Origin: Streptococcus mitis SK564
Lineage (GTDB): Bacteria > Bacillota > Bacilli > Lactobacillales > Streptococcaceae
Assembly: GCF_000148525.1 (NCBI RefSeq)
Contig: NZ_AEDU01000033.1
Location: 1-53,032, forward strand
DNA: 53,032 bases
Reading direction: 5' to 3'
Shown here: one piece after another, positions 15,811-26,117 of the stretch
Position numbering within the stretch: position 1 is the first letter of the stretch
How the letters are laid out: the number at the start of each line of letters is the position of its first letter
Program-made: the position numbers and the translations under genes
The notes under the pieces: generated by a model
What the model was told of the DNA's origin: nothing
Databases searched by the model: none
Seen by the model: only the letters and a program-made list of their open reading frames with translations

Positions 15811-18060
15811 ATGTCAACTACAATCATCGGTTTCCCTCGTTTGGGCGAATTCCGCGAATTAAAATTTACAACTGAAAAATACTTTAGAAAAGAAATCTCA
15901 GAAGAAGAACTCTTGGCAGCAGCAAAAGAATTGCGTGCTAAACACTGGAACATCGTCAAAGAAAAAGGCATCACTGAAATCCCATCAAATGACTTTTCTC
16001 ACTATGACAACTTCCTAGATGCAGCTTTCCTTTTCAACGTGGTACCTGCTTCAGTTCAAAACTTGGACTTGTCTGACCTTGAGCGCTACTTCGCTTTGGG
16101 TCGTGGTTACCAAGGAGAAAAAGGGGACGTTCGCGCCCTTCCAATGAAGAAATGGTTCAACACCAACTACCACTACATCGTTCCTAAGTTTGAAAAAGAT
16201 ACTCAAGTAAAATTGGCTGGTCACAAGATCTTCGATGAGTTCCAAGAAGCAAAAGAACTTGGTCTCAACACTCGTCCTGTTCTTGTAGGTCCATTCACTT
16301 TCCTTCAATTGTCAGACTTTGAAGAAGGTGTGAAAGCAGAAGACTTCGTAGATAGCTTAGTAGCTGCTTACCAAGAAGTTTTTGCAAAATTGGCTGAACT
16401 TGGTGCGACTCGCATCCAATTGGATGAAGCTGCTCTTGTAAAAGATTTGACAACTGAAGAAAAAGCCCTCTTCTTGAATCTCTATAACAAACTTTTGGCT
16501 GACAAGAAAGGTCTTGAAGTCTTGCTTCAAACTTACTTTGGTGACGTTCGTGACGTTTACGCTGACCTTGTGAACTTGCCAGTAGATGCCATCGGTTTGG
16601 ACTTCGTTGAAGGTAAGAAAACTCTTGAATTGGTTAAAGGTGGCTTCCCAGCAGACAAGACTCTCTACGCAGGTATTGTCAATGGTAAAAACATCTGGCG
16701 TAACAACTACGAAAAGAGCTTGGCTGTTCTTGAACAAATCCCAGCTGAAAACATTGTCTTGACAAGCTCATGCTCACTTCTTCATGTGCCATTCACAACT
16801 GCTAATGAAGAATTTGAACCAGCAATCTTGAACCACTTTGCTTTCGCAGTTGAAAAATTAGATGAGATTCGTGATTTGGATGCTATCCGCAATGGTCAAG
16901 GTGAAGCAGCACTTGCAGCTAACAAAGAACTCTTTGCGACTGAGCGTGTTGGTGAAAATGCTGAACTTCGTGCGCGTATCGCTGGCTTGACAGACGCAGA
17001 CTACACTCGTTTGCCAGCCTTTGCAGAACGTGAAGCTATCCAAGAAGAAGCTTTCAAACTTCCAGCTCTTCCAACAACAACGATCGGTTCATTCCCTCAA
17101 ACTAAAGAAGTTCGTGCGAAACGATTGGCTTACCGTAAAGGTGAATTGTCTCAAGAAGAGTACGATTCTTTCCTTGCTGAAACGATTGATGAATGGATCA
17201 AATGGCAAGAAGATATCGACTTTGATGTCCTTGTTCACGGTGAATTTGAGCGTAATGACATGGTTGAGTACTTCGGTCAAAACTTGTCAGGTTACCTCTT
17301 CTCTAAAAATGGTTGGGTACAATCATACGGTATGCGTGGGGTGAAACCACCAATCATCTGGGGTGATGTAACTCGTCTTAACCCTATCACTGTTAAATGG
17401 TCTAGCTATGCACAAAGCCGTACAAACAAACCTGTTAAAGGTATGTTGACTGGACCTGTTACCATCCTCAACTGGTCATTCCCACGTGAAGACATCTCTA
17501 TCAAGGATTCAACTCTTCAAATCGCCCTTGCTATCAAGGATGAAGTGCTTGACCTTGAAGCTGCTGGTGTGAAAATCATCCAAATCGACGAGGCTGCTCT
17601 TCGTGAAAAATTGCCACTCCGTCGTAGCGACTGGTACGAAGACTACCTTGACTGGGCAATTCCTGCCTTCCGCTTGGTACACTCAACAGTAGCGCCAGAT
17701 ACTCAAATCCACACTCACATGTGTTATTCAGAATTTACTGATATCATCCCAGCTATCGACAACATGGATGCAGATGTTATTTCCTTTGAAGCTAGCCGTT
17801 CAAACCTTGAAATCTTGGACGAACTCAAAGCGAAAAACTTCCAAACAGAAGTGGGACCTGGGGTTTACGATATCCACTCACCTCGTGTGCCAAATGAAGG
17901 CGAAATCGACAATACAATCGAAGCCATCCTTGCTAAAGTGCCAAGCAAGAAAGTTTGGATCAACCCTGACTGTGGTTTGAAAACACGTGGTATTCCAGAA
18001 ACAAAAGAAAGCTTGATCCGCCTTGTTGAAGCAGCTAAAGCTGCGCGTGAGAAATTGTAA
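15811..18060 (+). CDS. metE: Cobalamin-independent methionine synthase
   Basis: This 749-residue enzyme transfers a methyl group from methyltetrahydrofolate-polyglutamate to homocysteine. The N-terminal half begins [18 protein letters not shown]. The C-terminal catalytic half has [37 protein letters not shown] and the zinc ligands in HTHMCYSEF and [12 protein letters not shown] 15811 with GGAGGA is chosen because an upstream in-frame extension would cross the MET-box. metF follows, giving a methionine operon in which metF supplies the methyl donor. Confidence 0.97.
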   Translation: MSTTIIGFPRLGEFRELKFTTEKYFRKEISEEELLAAAKELRAKHWNIVKEKGITEIPSNDFSHYDNFLDAAFLFNVVPASVQNLDLSDLERYFALGRGYQGEKGDVRALPMKKWFNTNYHYIVPKFEKDTQVKLAGHKIFDEFQEAKELGLNTRPVLVGPFTFLQLSDFEEGVKAEDFVDSLVAAYQEVFAKLAELGATRIQLDEAALVKDLTTEEKALFLNLYNKLLADKKGLEVLLQTYFGDVRDVYADLVNLPVDAIGLDFVEGKKTLELVKGGFPADKTLYAGIVNGKNIWRNNYEKSLAVLEQIPAENIVLTSSCSLLHVPFTTANEEFEPAILNHFAFAVEKLDEIRDLDAIRNGQGEAALAANKELFATERVGENAELRARIAGLTDADYTRLPAFAEREAIQEEAFKLPALPTTTIGSFPQTKEVRAKRLAYRKGELSQEEYDSFLAETIDEWIKWQEDIDFDVLVHGEFERNDMVEYFGQNLSGYLFSKNGWVQSYGMRGVKPPIIWGDVTRLNPITVKWSSYAQSRTNKPVKGMLTGPVTILNWSFPREDISIKDSTLQIALAIKDEVLDLEAAGVKIIQIDEAALREKLPLRRSDWYEDYLDWAIPAFRLVHSTVAPDTQIHTHMCYSEFTDIIPAIDNMDADVISFEASRSNLEILDELKAKNFQTEVGPGVYDIHSPRVPNEGEIDNTIEAILAKVPSKKVWINPDCGLKTRGIPETKESLIRLVEAAKAAREKL

Positions 18061-18162
18061 GATAGGATTTCTCAAGAAGCGCTGTTTGGTCAATCTCCCT
18101 GTTTCACTTGGATTCTAGGAATCCAGCTAATGAAAAAAATCAACTAGAAAAGGATAATGACT

Positions 18163-19029
18163 ATGTCACGCCAAACACCGTCACTCTCATTTGAAGTGTT
18201 CCCTCCCAACCCAGCAGTGGGTAATGATAACATTATTTCTGCTCTTCAAGATATGCAGGAGTTGGCTCCTCACTTTATCAGTGTGACTGCCAGCAATAAT
18301 AAATTTAATATCAAGGAAACGACGGTTCGTTTGGCTGACTTTATCCAAAATGACTTGGCGATTCCGACTATTGCTCACTTGCCAGCCATCTATTTGACTA
18401 AGGACAAGGTGGCTGAAACTATTGCAGACTTGGACAAGGTTGGGGTGCAGAAAATCTTGGCTCTTCGTGGGGATATTATTCCAGATGTAGAGCCACAAAA
18501 GGATTTCCGCTATGCAACCGACTTGATTGAGTTCATCAAGGAACAAGCCCCTCACTTTGATATTGTTGGTGCTTGTTATCCAGAAGGACACCCAGATTCA
18601 CCAAATCAGATTTCAGATATTCAAAATCTAAAGAAGAAAGTAGATGCAGGCTGTTCGAGTCTTGTAACTCAGCTTTTCTTTGACAATGAGCGCTTCTATG
18701 ATTTCCAAGACAAGTGCATCCTGGCTGGGATTGATGTGCCCATTCATGCAGGGATTATGCCAATTCTGAATCGAAATCAGGCTCTCCGTCTCTTGAAGAC
18801 CTGTGAGAATATCCATCTTCCACGTAAATTTAAAGCCATCTTAGACAAGTATGAGCATGACCCTGAGTCGCTCAGAGCAGCAGGACTTGCCTATGCAGTG
18901 GACCAAATCGTGGACTTGGTAACTCAGGATGTTGCCGGTGTGCATCTCTACACTATGAACAATGCAGAAACAGCAAAATACATCCACCAAGCAACTCATG
19001 CCTTGTTTAATCATCAGTCTCTAGGATAA
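18163..19029 (+). CDS. metF: Methylenetetrahydrofolate reductase
   Basis: This 288-residue FAD enzyme reduces methylene-THF to the methyl-THF used by MetE. The beta/alpha barrel begins with SLSFEVFPPNP, where the family's key glutamate lies. It continues with ITVTASNN-like and HLPAIYLTKD segments (compare T-x-H in relatives), LALRGDIIPD, and FDIVGACYPEGHP. ATG 18163 has AAAGGA 8 bases before it, better than ATG 18157. It is separated from metE by a 102-base gap with a small hairpin (TGGATTC-TAG-GAATCCA) and no promoter that I can defend. Confidence 0.93.
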   Translation: MSRQTPSLSFEVFPPNPAVGNDNIISALQDMQELAPHFISVTASNNKFNIKETTVRLADFIQNDLAIPTIAHLPAIYLTKDKVAETIADLDKVGVQKILALRGDIIPDVEPQKDFRYATDLIEFIKEQAPHFDIVGACYPEGHPDSPNQISDIQNLKKKVDAGCSSLVTQLFFDNERFYDFQDKCILAGIDVPIHAGIMPILNRNQALRLLKTCENIHLPRKFKAILDKYEHDPESLRAAGLAYAVDQIVDLVTQDVAGVHLYTMNNAETAKYIHQATHALFNHQSLG

Positions 19030-19034
19030 TAAAA

Positions 19035-19076
19035 AGCAAACCATTCTTCTCAGGTGAGGGGAATGGTTCCTTTTTA
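19035..19076 (+). terminator. Terminator of metE-metF
   Basis: An inverted repeat (AACCATTC...GAATGGTT, with an inner CTC/GAG extension) followed by a T tract closes the methionine operon. Confidence 0.85.
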
Positions 19077-19107
19077 ATGGTAAAGACCGCACTTTTTAAG
19101 AAAAATA

Positions 19108-19116
19108 TGATAAAAT
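19108..19116 (+). promoter_or_regulatory. Extended -10 upstream of the repeat array
   Basis: TGA plus TAAAAT with no clear -35. A transcript from here would cover the structured repeats at 19219-19537. Confidence 0.4.
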
Positions 19117-19218
19117 AGACTCTGTACGTACTTGATACAAAGATGAGGGTATTAAAAAAATAATGCATTTAAACTGAAAGTCTTAGATGTTTTAGCATCA
19201 AACCTTTCTAATGATTTA

Positions 19219-19537
19219 TATCTTGAGTAATTGAACTCGCCTACAACTCTGTGGAAAAAGATAAATCTGCCTAGGAGCGGTCGCTCCGTCGTTAGATTTC
19301 CTATTTTCCTTTGAGTTGCTTGACGGCTTAGTATCTTGAGTAATTGAACACGGGCTAAATCCCTAGTGAAAAAGATAGATTTCCTGGTGTACATGGTACA
19401 CTGCGTCAATCGAATGCTATCTTGTGTAATTGAACCCGGCCGAAAAGCTGTGTAAAAAAGATAAACTGTCTTGTCTTCATCGAAGACTTCGTCAGTTTCC
19501 TATTTTTACTTTGCTTTTGACGCCCTTAGTATCTTGA
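19219..19537 (+). repeat. Three-copy structured tandem element before pnp
   Basis: TATCTTG(A/T)GTAATTGAAC occurs at 19219, 19332 and 19418, and a partial copy starts at 19530. Spacings are 113, 86 and 112 bases. Each full copy ends its first part with (G/T)GNAAAAAGATA, so TATCTT can pair with AAGATA. Each then has a variable hairpin: GGAG-CGGT-CTCC type, GTGTAC/GTACAC, and GTCTTC/GAAGAC. The loop sequences differ while the pairing is kept, which suggests selection at the RNA or DNA structure level. It is not a CRISPR: units are uneven and there is no spacer pattern. Confidence 0.65.
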
Positions 19538-19560
19538 TTTTTGTAGGCAAGGCGTATAAT
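19534..19560 (+). promoter_or_regulatory. Candidate pnp promoter
   Basis: TTGATT (19534-19539), a short 15-base spacer and TATAAT (19555-19560). The -35 lies in the partial fourth repeat copy. The start of transcription would leave a leader of about 18 bases. Confidence 0.5.
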
Positions 19561-19584
19561 TTCATCAATCCAAAGGGGATTAAA

Positions 19585-21798
19585 ATGACAAAACAAGTGT
19601 TTCAAACGACTTTTGCGGGTCGTGAGTTAATTGTAGAGACTGGTCAGGTTGCTAAGCAGGCAAATGGCGCAGTTGTCGTGCGTTACGGTGAGTCAACTGT
19701 CTTGACTGCTGCCGTTATGTCTAAGAAGATGGCAACTGGGGATTTCTTCCCTCTTCAAGTCAACTACGAAGAAAAAATGTATGCAGCTGGGAAGTTTCCT
19801 GGTGGCTTTATGAAACGTGAAGGACGTCCTTCAACAGATGCTACCTTGACAGCGCGTTTGATTGACCGTCCAATCCGTCCTATGTTTGCGGAAGGTTTCC
19901 GTAACGAAGTCCAAGTTATCAACACTGTCCTTTCTTACGATGAAAATGCATCTGCACCAATGGCTGCTATGTTTGGTTCATCCTTGGCACTCTCTATTTC
20001 AGATATCCCATTTGACGGCCCAATTGCTGGGGTACAGGTGGGCTATGTAGATGGCCAAATCATCATCAACCCTAGTCAAGAACAAGCAGAACAATCTCTC
20101 CTTGAATTGACAGTAGCTGGTACCAAGCACGCCATCAACATGGTAGAGTCTGGTGCTAAAGAATTGTCAGAAGAAATCATGCTGGAAGCCCTTCTTAAAG
20201 GGCATGAAGCTGTTAAAGAATTGATTGCCTTCCAAGAAGAAATCGTTGCCGCAGTTGGTAAGGAAAAAGCAGAAGTAGAGTTGCTTCATGTAGACGCTGA
20301 ATTACAGACTGAAATCATCGCAGCCTACAATAGTGACCTTCAAAAGGCAGTTCAAGTAGAAGAAAAATTGGCTCGTGAAGCTGCAACTCAAGCAGTCAAA
20401 GACCAAGTCACTGCTGTTTATGAAGAAAAATATGCAGATCACGAAGAATTTGACCGCATCATGCGTGATGTGGCTGAAATCTTGGAACAAATGGAACACG
20501 CTGAAGTGCGCCGTTTGATCACAGAAGACAAGGTTCGTCCTGATGGTCGTAAGGTCGATGAAATCCGTCCTTTGGATGCGGTTGTTGACTTCCTACCTCG
20601 TGTACACGGTTCAGGTCTCTTCACTCGTGGGCAGACTCAAGCCCTTTCAGTCTTGACCTTGGCTCCGATGGGAGAAACGCAAATCATTGATGGTTTGGAC
20701 CCAGAGTACAAGAAACGCTTTATGCACCACTATAACTTCCCTCAATACTCTGTAGGGGAAACTGGTCGTTACGGTGCACCAGGTCGTCGTGAAATTGGTC
20801 ACGGTGCTCTTGGTGAGCGTGCTCTTGCTCAAGTCTTGCCAAGTTTGGAAGAATTCCCATATGCTATTCGTCTAGTAGCAGAAGTTTTGGAATCAAACGG
20901 TTCTTCTTCTCAAGCTTCTATCTGTGCGGGAACGCTTGCCCTTATGGCTGGTGGTGTGCCAATCAAGGCGCCAGTAGCAGGGATTGCCATGGGTCTCATC
21001 TCAGATGGAAATAACTACACAGTCTTGACAGATATTCAAGGTTTGGAAGACCACTTTGGAGACATGGACTTTAAGGTTGCAGGTACTCGTGACGGGATTA
21101 CAGCCCTTCAAATGGATATCAAAATCCAAGGGATTACTGCAGAAATCTTGACTGAGGCTCTTGCCCAAGCCAAGAAAGCTCGTTTTGAAATCCTTGATGT
21201 GATTGAAGCAACCATTCCAGAAGTTCGTCCAGAATTAGCTCCAACTGCACCGAAAATTGATACCATCAAGATTGATGTGGACAAGATTAAGATTGTCATC
21301 GGTAAGGGTGGAGAAACCATCGACAAGATTATCGCCGAAACAGGCGTTAAGATTGATATCGACGAAGAAGGAAATGTGTCTATCTACTCTAGCGACCAAG
21401 ATGCTATTAACCGTGCTAAAGAAATTATTGCTGGTTTGGTCCGTGAAGCCAAAGTGGATGAAGTTTACTGTGCTAAAGTCGTTCGTATCGAGAAATTTGG
21501 TGCCTTTGTCAACCTCTTTGACAAGACGGATGCCCTCGTTCATATCTCTGAGATGGCTTGGACGCGTACCAATAATGTCGAAGACTTGGTAGCAATCGGG
21601 GATGAAGTTGATGTTAAGGTTATCAAGATTGATGAAAAAGGACGTGTGGATGCTTCTATGAAAGCTCTTCTTCCTCGTCCTCCAAAACCTGAACGTGATG
21701 AAAAAGGCGAAAAGTCTGAGAGACCTCACCGCCCACGTCATCACAAGGATCACAAACCTAAGAAAGAATTTACAGAAACACCAAAAGATTCAGAATAA
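19585..21798 (+). CDS. pnp: Polynucleotide phosphorylase
   Basis: This 737-residue 3'-5' exoribonuclease degrades RNA with phosphate. It has two RNase PH domains (about 1-215 and 310-545; the second holds the catalytic region with [14 protein letters not shown] and [15 protein letters not shown]). A KH domain (about 553-615, [12 protein letters not shown]) and an S1 domain (about 620-690, [15 protein letters not shown]) follow, then a basic, acidic-mixed tail rich in R/H/K/P/E. AGGGGA lies just before ATG 19585; an in-frame upstream extension to 19471 runs through the repeat array and the promoter and is rejected. cysE follows 15 bases later. Confidence 0.97.
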   Translation: MTKQVFQTTFAGRELIVETGQVAKQANGAVVVRYGESTVLTAAVMSKKMATGDFFPLQVNYEEKMYAAGKFPGGFMKREGRPSTDATLTARLIDRPIRPMFAEGFRNEVQVINTVLSYDENASAPMAAMFGSSLALSISDIPFDGPIAGVQVGYVDGQIIINPSQEQAEQSLLELTVAGTKHAINMVESGAKELSEEIMLEALLKGHEAVKELIAFQEEIVAAVGKEKAEVELLHVDAELQTEIIAAYNSDLQKAVQVEEKLAREAATQAVKDQVTAVYEEKYADHEEFDRIMRDVAEILEQMEHAEVRRLITEDKVRPDGRKVDEIRPLDAVVDFLPRVHGSGLFTRGQTQALSVLTLAPMGETQIIDGLDPEYKKRFMHHYNFPQYSVGETGRYGAPGRREIGHGALGERALAQVLPSLEEFPYAIRLVAEVLESNGSSSQASICAGTLALMAGGVPIKAPVAGIAMGLISDGNNYTVLTDIQGLEDHFGDMDFKVAGTRDGITALQMDIKIQGITAEILTEALAQAKKARFEILDVIEATIPEVRPELAPTAPKIDTIKIDVDKIKIVIGKGGETIDKIIAETGVKIDIDEEGNVSIYSSDQDAINRAKEIIAGLVREAKVDEVYCAKVVRIEKFGAFVNLFDKTDALVHISEMAWTRTNNVEDLVAIGDEVDVKVIKIDEKGRVDASMKALLPRPPKPERDEKGEKSERPHRPRHHKDHKPKKEFTETPKDSE

Positions 21799-21813
21799 GA
21801 AAAGGAGAAATGT

Positions 21814-22431
21814 ATGGGATGGTGGCGCGAAACCATTGATATCGTAAAAGAAAATGATCCAGCGGCCCGCACCACTTTGGAGGTTTTGCTGACTTATCCA
21901 GGTGTCAAGGCCTTGGCGGCCCACCGTCTTTCGCATTTTCTCTGGAAGCATGGCTTCAAACTCTTGGCTCGTATGCACAGTCAGTTTTGGCGCTTTTGGA
22001 CTCAGATTGAGATTCATCCAGGTGCCCAGATTGATTCAGGTGTCTTTATCGACCATGGTTCTGGTCTGGTGATTGGGGAAACAGCGATTGTTGAAAAAGG
22101 TGTTCTCCTTTATCACGGAGTGACTCTTGGTGGGACTGGTAAGGATGTTGGCAAACGCCATCCGACCGTTCGTCAGGGTGCCCTTATATCAGCCCATGCC
22201 CAAGTTATTGGTCCTGTAGAAATTGGTGCTAATGCCAAGGTCGGTGCTGCAGCAGTTGTCGTAGCAGATGTACCTAGTGATGTGACGGTTGTTGGTATTC
22301 CGGCCAAGATTGTCCGAGTTCATGGTAAGAAAGATGAGCCAGTCATTCACGAAGTTGAAGAAAAACGAGAGTATTACGTCAATAAACTAGAGCAGGCTAA
22401 AGAAGCTAGTCACAGATCGTCTGGGTTGTAG
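21814..22431 (+). CDS. cysE: Serine O-acetyltransferase
   Basis: This 205-residue enzyme makes O-acetylserine, the carbon skeleton for cysteine, from serine and acetyl-CoA. The short N-terminal helical part (ARTTLEVLLTYPGVKALAAH) is followed by a left-handed beta helix of hexapeptide repeats: IHPGAQIDSGVFIDHGSGLV, IGETAIVEKGVLLYHGVTLG, then HPTVRQGALISAHAQVIG. The catalytic histidines are in IDHGSG and YHGVTLG. GGAGA precedes the ATG. It lies in a run with cysS, consistent with cysteine supply for tRNA charging. Confidence 0.95.
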   Translation: MGWWRETIDIVKENDPAARTTLEVLLTYPGVKALAAHRLSHFLWKHGFKLLARMHSQFWRFWTQIEIHPGAQIDSGVFIDHGSGLVIGETAIVEKGVLLYHGVTLGGTGKDVGKRHPTVRQGALISAHAQVIGPVEIGANAKVGAAAVVVADVPSDVTVVGIPAKIVRVHGKKDEPVIHEVEEKREYYVNKLEQAKEASHRSSGL

Positions 22432-22442
22432 AGGATAGCTAT

Positions 22443-23327
22443 ATGATTCAAGCAAGAAACAAGTTAAGCCAAGAGGAGCTATCTGAGGCGAAAAAACTAA
22501 TTAACTATTGTCAAAACTATGACGGTACCTATCGTGATCCCTATCTTTCTAACATGCTTAATTTTGATCCAAACATGCCCGCCTTTTTCCTTTATTATGA
22601 AAAAGGCGAACTTGTAGGTTTATTAACTGTCTATGCAGATGATCAAGATGTGGAAGTGACGATACTGGTTCATCCAGCTCATCGCCGTCAGGGGATTGCG
22701 CGTGCATTGTTTACTAGTTTTGAGAGAGAAACGGCTACTTTTTCTATTCGTTCAGTGACTTTTCAGACAGAGCGTGTTTTTCTAGACCGCCATCCTGATT
22801 TTGTCAGCAACTGGGGATTGGTCGAGGATGAAGAGACAGAAACTTGGTTAGGTAAGGATAGAAAACCTTATCCGTTAGCAACTGTTTCCAATCTTGAAGT
22901 TTTGTTAGCAGATAGTTCGTATCAGGAGCAAATTAGTCAGTTAAAATTTCAGGCATTTTCAGGGGAACATGAATCGAGAGAAGTTGTGGATAGATATGTC
23001 GCTGAAGCTCTGAAGGATCCAGAAAGTCGCTTATATATTTTGTTAAAAGACGGTCAGGTTATTGGAACTTGCACGGTAGATTTATCGACAAATACGAATT
23101 ACTTCTACGGGTTAGCAATATCTGAACCTGAACGTGGGAAAGGCTATGGAAGTTACTTAGCAAAATCCCTTGTCAACCAACTAATTGAGCAAAATGATAA
23201 GGAATTTCAGATTGCAGTGGAAGATAGCAATGTAGGTGCCAAACGTTTGTATGAAAAAATTGGCTTTGTCAAACAGACTCAGGTGATTTATCTGAATGAG
23301 AAAGGAGCAAGGAATTCCGAAGTGTAG
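22443..23327 (+). CDS. GNAT acetyltransferase with two domains
   Basis: This 294-residue protein has two GCN5-type folds. The first (about 1-140) has VTILVHPAHRRQGIARALF, the acetyl-CoA loop V-x-x-x-x-R-x-x-G-x-A. The second (about 155-290) has LAISEPERGKGYGSYLAKSL and VEDSNVGAKRLYEKIGF. The substrate is unknown. It starts 11 bases after cysE and precedes cysS. The ribosome site before ATG 22443 is weak (AGAGGATAGC), so it may be co-translated with cysE. Confidence 0.88.
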   Translation: MIQARNKLSQEELSEAKKLINYCQNYDGTYRDPYLSNMLNFDPNMPAFFLYYEKGELVGLLTVYADDQDVEVTILVHPAHRRQGIARALFTSFERETATFSIRSVTFQTERVFLDRHPDFVSNWGLVEDEETETWLGKDRKPYPLATVSNLEVLLADSSYQEQISQLKFQAFSGEHESREVVDRYVAEALKDPESRLYILLKDGQVIGTCTVDLSTNTNYFYGLAISEPERGKGYGSYLAKSLVNQLIEQNDKEFQIAVEDSNVGAKRLYEKIGFVKQTQVIYLNEKGARNSEV

Positions 23328-23409
23328 AGAGATTCGGACTGAAATTGAATTGAACTCTTAGTGATGAAACTAACTGTTCTTGAATTTTGGATTTCCTGAC
23401 TATTATTTT

Positions 23410-24753
23410 ATGATTAAAATCTATGACACCATGTCTCGTGATTTGCGAGAATTTGTCCCGATCGAGGACGGTAAGGTTAGGATGTATGTCTGTGGGCCGA
23501 CCGTGTACAACTATATCCATGTGGGGAATGCTCGTTCGACGGTAGCTTTTGATACCATTCGTCGTTATTTCGAATATCGTGGCTACGAGGTTGCCTATAT
23601 TTCCAATTTCACGGATGTGGATGATAAGATTATCAACCGTGCCAAGGAAGAAGGGATCACGCCTCAGGAGGTTGCGGACAAGTACATCGCTGCCTTTCGT
23701 GAGGATGTGACGGCCTTGGGCGTCAAACGTGCTACTTGCCATCCGCGTGTAGTGGAGTTTATGACGGATATCATCCGCTTTGTGGAAGATTTGATTGAAA
23801 AAGGCTTTGCTTACGAGAGTCAAGGGGATGTTTACTTCCGTGTGGAAAAATCCCACAACTATGCCAAGTTGGCCAATAAAACCTTGGAAGACTTGGAGCA
23901 AGGTGCATCAGGTCGTACCGATGAAGAAACGGCTCGCAAGGAAAATCCTGTAGACTTTGCTCTATGGAAAGCTGCCAAACCAGGCGAGATTTCTTGGAAC
24001 AGTCCTTGGGGACCTGGTCGTCCAGGCTGGCATATTGAGTGTTCGGTCATGTCGACAGAGATTTTGGGAGATACCATTGATATCCACGGTGGTGGTGCTG
24101 ACCTTGAGTTTCCTCACCATACCAACGAAATTGCCCAGTCAGAGGCAAAAACAGGTAAGACTTTCGCTAACTACTGGATGCATAATGGCTTTGTCAATAT
24201 CGATAATGTCAAGATGTCCAAGTCCTTGGGTAACTTTATCACAGTGCACGATGCCCTTAAAACTCTTGATGGCCAAGTGCTTCGTTTCTTCTTTGCGACA
24301 CAACATTATCGCAAGCCTATCAACTTTACGGAAAAGGCAGTGCGGGATGCAGAGACTAATCTCAAGTATCTGAAAAACACCTATGAGCAACCATTTACTG
24401 GAACTGTAGATGCTCAAGAGTTACAAGCCTTTAAAGATAAGTTTGTGGCTGCAATGGATGAGGATTTCAACTCTGCCAATGGTATCACAGTCGTCTTTGA
24501 AATGGCCAAATGGATCAACTCAGGCAACTATGATACAAGTGTCAAGCAAGCTCTTGCGGATATGTTGGAAGTCTTTGGAATTGTCTTTGTTGAGGAAGTT
24601 TTGGATGCTGAGATTGAATCCTTGATTCAAAAACGCCAAGAAGCGCGTGCCAATCGTGATTTTGCGACAGCGGACCAGATCCGTGACCAATTGGCTGCTC
24701 AAGGGATTAAGCTCCTTGACACCAAGGATGGAGTGAGGTGGACTCGTGATTGA
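23410..24753 (+). CDS. cysS: Cysteinyl-tRNA synthetase
   Basis: This 447-residue class I synthetase has the zinc-site cysteine in [19 protein letters not shown] (the HIGH motif reads HVGN). Further zinc ligands follow in GWHIECSVM and the [12 protein letters not shown] segment, and the KMSKS signature lies in [11 protein letters not shown]. The anticodon-binding C-terminus is short ([16 protein letters not shown]). ATG 23410 aligns with the family start, although no good ribosome site is visible; an in-frame TTG at 23380 is less likely. It overlaps mrnC by 8 bases. Confidence 0.96.
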   Translation: MIKIYDTMSRDLREFVPIEDGKVRMYVCGPTVYNYIHVGNARSTVAFDTIRRYFEYRGYEVAYISNFTDVDDKIINRAKEEGITPQEVADKYIAAFREDVTALGVKRATCHPRVVEFMTDIIRFVEDLIEKGFAYESQGDVYFRVEKSHNYAKLANKTLEDLEQGASGRTDEETARKENPVDFALWKAAKPGEISWNSPWGPGRPGWHIECSVMSTEILGDTIDIHGGGADLEFPHHTNEIAQSEAKTGKTFANYWMHNGFVNIDNVKMSKSLGNFITVHDALKTLDGQVLRFFFATQHYRKPINFTEKAVRDAETNLKYLKNTYEQPFTGTVDAQELQAFKDKFVAAMDEDFNSANGITVVFEMAKWINSGNYDTSVKQALADMLEVFGIVFVEEVLDAEIESLIQKRQEARANRDFATADQIRDQLAAQGIKLLDTKDGVRWTRD

Positions 24754-25132
24754 TGTCAATCTCATTAACGGGATTGCGTTAGCTTTTGAGGGGGACGCGG
24801 TGTACTCTATGTATATTCGCCGTCACCTCATCCTCAAAGGTATGACCAAACCCAATAAACTCCACCAAGAAGCGACCAAGTATGTGTCGGCTAAAGCTCA
24901 GGCTCGCCTGATTTCCCTCATGTTGGAGGAGCAAATCCTGACGGAAAAAGAAGAGGAAATCTACAAACGTGGCCGCAATACGAATAGCCACACCAAGGCT
25001 AAAAATGCTGATGTGGTGACCTACCGTATGTCCACAGGTTTTGAAGCGGTCATGGGCTATCTCCATATGACTGAAAATATAGAACGTCTTGAGAGCTTGA
25101 TTTCATGGTGCATCCAAAAAGTGGAGGGCTAG
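24746..25132 (+). CDS. mrnC: Mini-ribonuclease III (Mini-III)
   Basis: This 128-residue protein is an RNase III catalytic domain without an RNA-binding domain. The family signature is IALAFEGDAVYSMYIRRHLI, with the metal-binding E-x-x-x-D, and a second acidic site is in TGFEAVMGYLHM. In Bacillus it matures 23S rRNA ends. The GTG start at 24746 has GAGGTGG before it and overlaps the cysS stop; the cysS-mrnC pairing is widespread in Firmicutes. Confidence 0.92.
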   Translation: MIDVNLINGIALAFEGDAVYSMYIRRHLILKGMTKPNKLHQEATKYVSAKAQARLISLMLEEQILTEKEEEIYKRGRNTNSHTKAKNADVVTYRMSTGFEAVMGYLHMTENIERLESLISWCIQKVEG

Positions 25133-25135
25133 GAC

Positions 25136-26005
25136 ATGATGGCAAAAGAACTACAAGACTGGTTTCCTGAGGCTCAGATTTCAGACCAACCAGTAGAGAA
25201 GGAGGGCTATCTCACTCTCCCTTTAGCTTCTCAGCAGTGGATTTTGCTGGAGGAAGCTGGTCTCAGCGAGCGTGAAAAGCAGTTGATTGCCCTTTTGACC
25301 CAGCAGGAGCAGGCTCGTTCGCTCAATCCTTGGTATTCTTATCTGGTTGAGGGCAAGGGACAGGCACCGAAAACTTTTAAAAAGATTCAGTTGGTTTATT
25401 GCCGTCTTTCCTATTTTCAGCAGGAAAATCTAGCTTCTTGGCTAGATATGATGCGGACTCTTTTTCCCAACTGTCAGACGGTGCTGCAGGTCGGAGCTCA
25501 GGATTATGTTTTCGTGCTTCAACAAGACAAATACACATCTGTACGAGCTATTTTAAGTGATACGATTGAAGCGGTTGAGTATGACTTTGGACTTCGTCTG
25601 TCAATCATGTTAGGTCAGGTTTGGTCTCAGACAGGCCATCAAGCCCTATCAGACTTGATTAAAGCAGAGCGAGATTTGTTTAAGACTTGGTGGCGTCAGG
25701 GTCACCAAGGTGTTCATACTTTTTCTCAGCTCTATCTTTGGAGTATGGGAGAAAGACTCGTGGATTTGAAGGCAATCAAGGAATGTCTACACCAGATGAT
25801 TTTGGATCAAGATCAGATTCAGGAAATCATTCTCTCTCTTTGGGAAAATAGTGCTGTTCTCACTAAAACAGCCCAGCAACTCTATCTGCACCGCAATTCT
25901 CTCCAATACAAGATTGATAAATGGGAAGAGTTGACAGGGCTACAGTTGAAGGAATTGACTGACCTGACCCTGTGTTATCAGTTGATTTTACCAGATATTT
26001 TATAA
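25136..26005 (+). CDS. PucR/CdaR-type C-terminal HTH regulator
   Basis: This 289-residue protein ends with the PucR-type helix-turn-helix (TKTAQQLYLHRNSLQYKIDK, then TGLQLKELTDL). The N-terminal 200 residues are not recognised; they contain no known ligand-binding domain that I can see. The gene begins 3 bases after mrnC with GGAGGG as ribosome site and is followed, after a terminator, by msmK, so a role in carbohydrate gene control is plausible but unproved. Confidence 0.8.
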   Translation: MMAKELQDWFPEAQISDQPVEKEGYLTLPLASQQWILLEEAGLSEREKQLIALLTQQEQARSLNPWYSYLVEGKGQAPKTFKKIQLVYCRLSYFQQENLASWLDMMRTLFPNCQTVLQVGAQDYVFVLQQDKYTSVRAILSDTIEAVEYDFGLRLSIMLGQVWSQTGHQALSDLIKAERDLFKTWWRQGHQGVHTFSQLYLWSMGERLVDLKAIKECLHQMILDQDQIQEIILSLWENSAVLTKTAQQLYLHRNSLQYKIDKWEELTGLQLKELTDLTLCYQLILPDIL

Positions 26006-26042
26006 AGTTTTGTGCAAGTTGCACAGAACTTTTTTATTTTTT
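26004..26042 (+). terminator. Terminator between the regulator and msmK
   Basis: A 12-bp stem with one G.T pair (26004-26015 with 26021-26032), a 5-nt loop and two T runs. The stem overlaps the stop codon of the upstream gene. Confidence 0.9.
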
Positions 26043-26063
26043 TGGTCATCTTGCCATAGAAAT

Positions 26064-26085
26064 GTAAAGCGTTTTCATCTATAAT
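26064..26085 (+). promoter_or_regulatory. cre-like site overlapping the msmK promoter
   Basis: GTAAAGCGTTTTCA (26064-26077) matches the catabolite-response (CcpA) consensus except at its first two bases. TATAAT follows at 26080-26085. The overlap with the -35/-10 spacer would predict CcpA repression of msmK in glucose. Confidence 0.6.
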
Positions 26086-26117
26086 AAAACTATCAAAAGA
26101 CAAAAGGAGTTCACCTC

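Noticed and set aside
19219..19537. CRISPR array
   Set aside because: Only three uneven units of 86-113 bases with internal hairpins; there are no equal spacers and no cas genes.
19471..19584. N-terminal extension of pnp
   Set aside because: It would be translated through the repeat array and promoter; the family start fits ATG 19585 with a good ribosome site.
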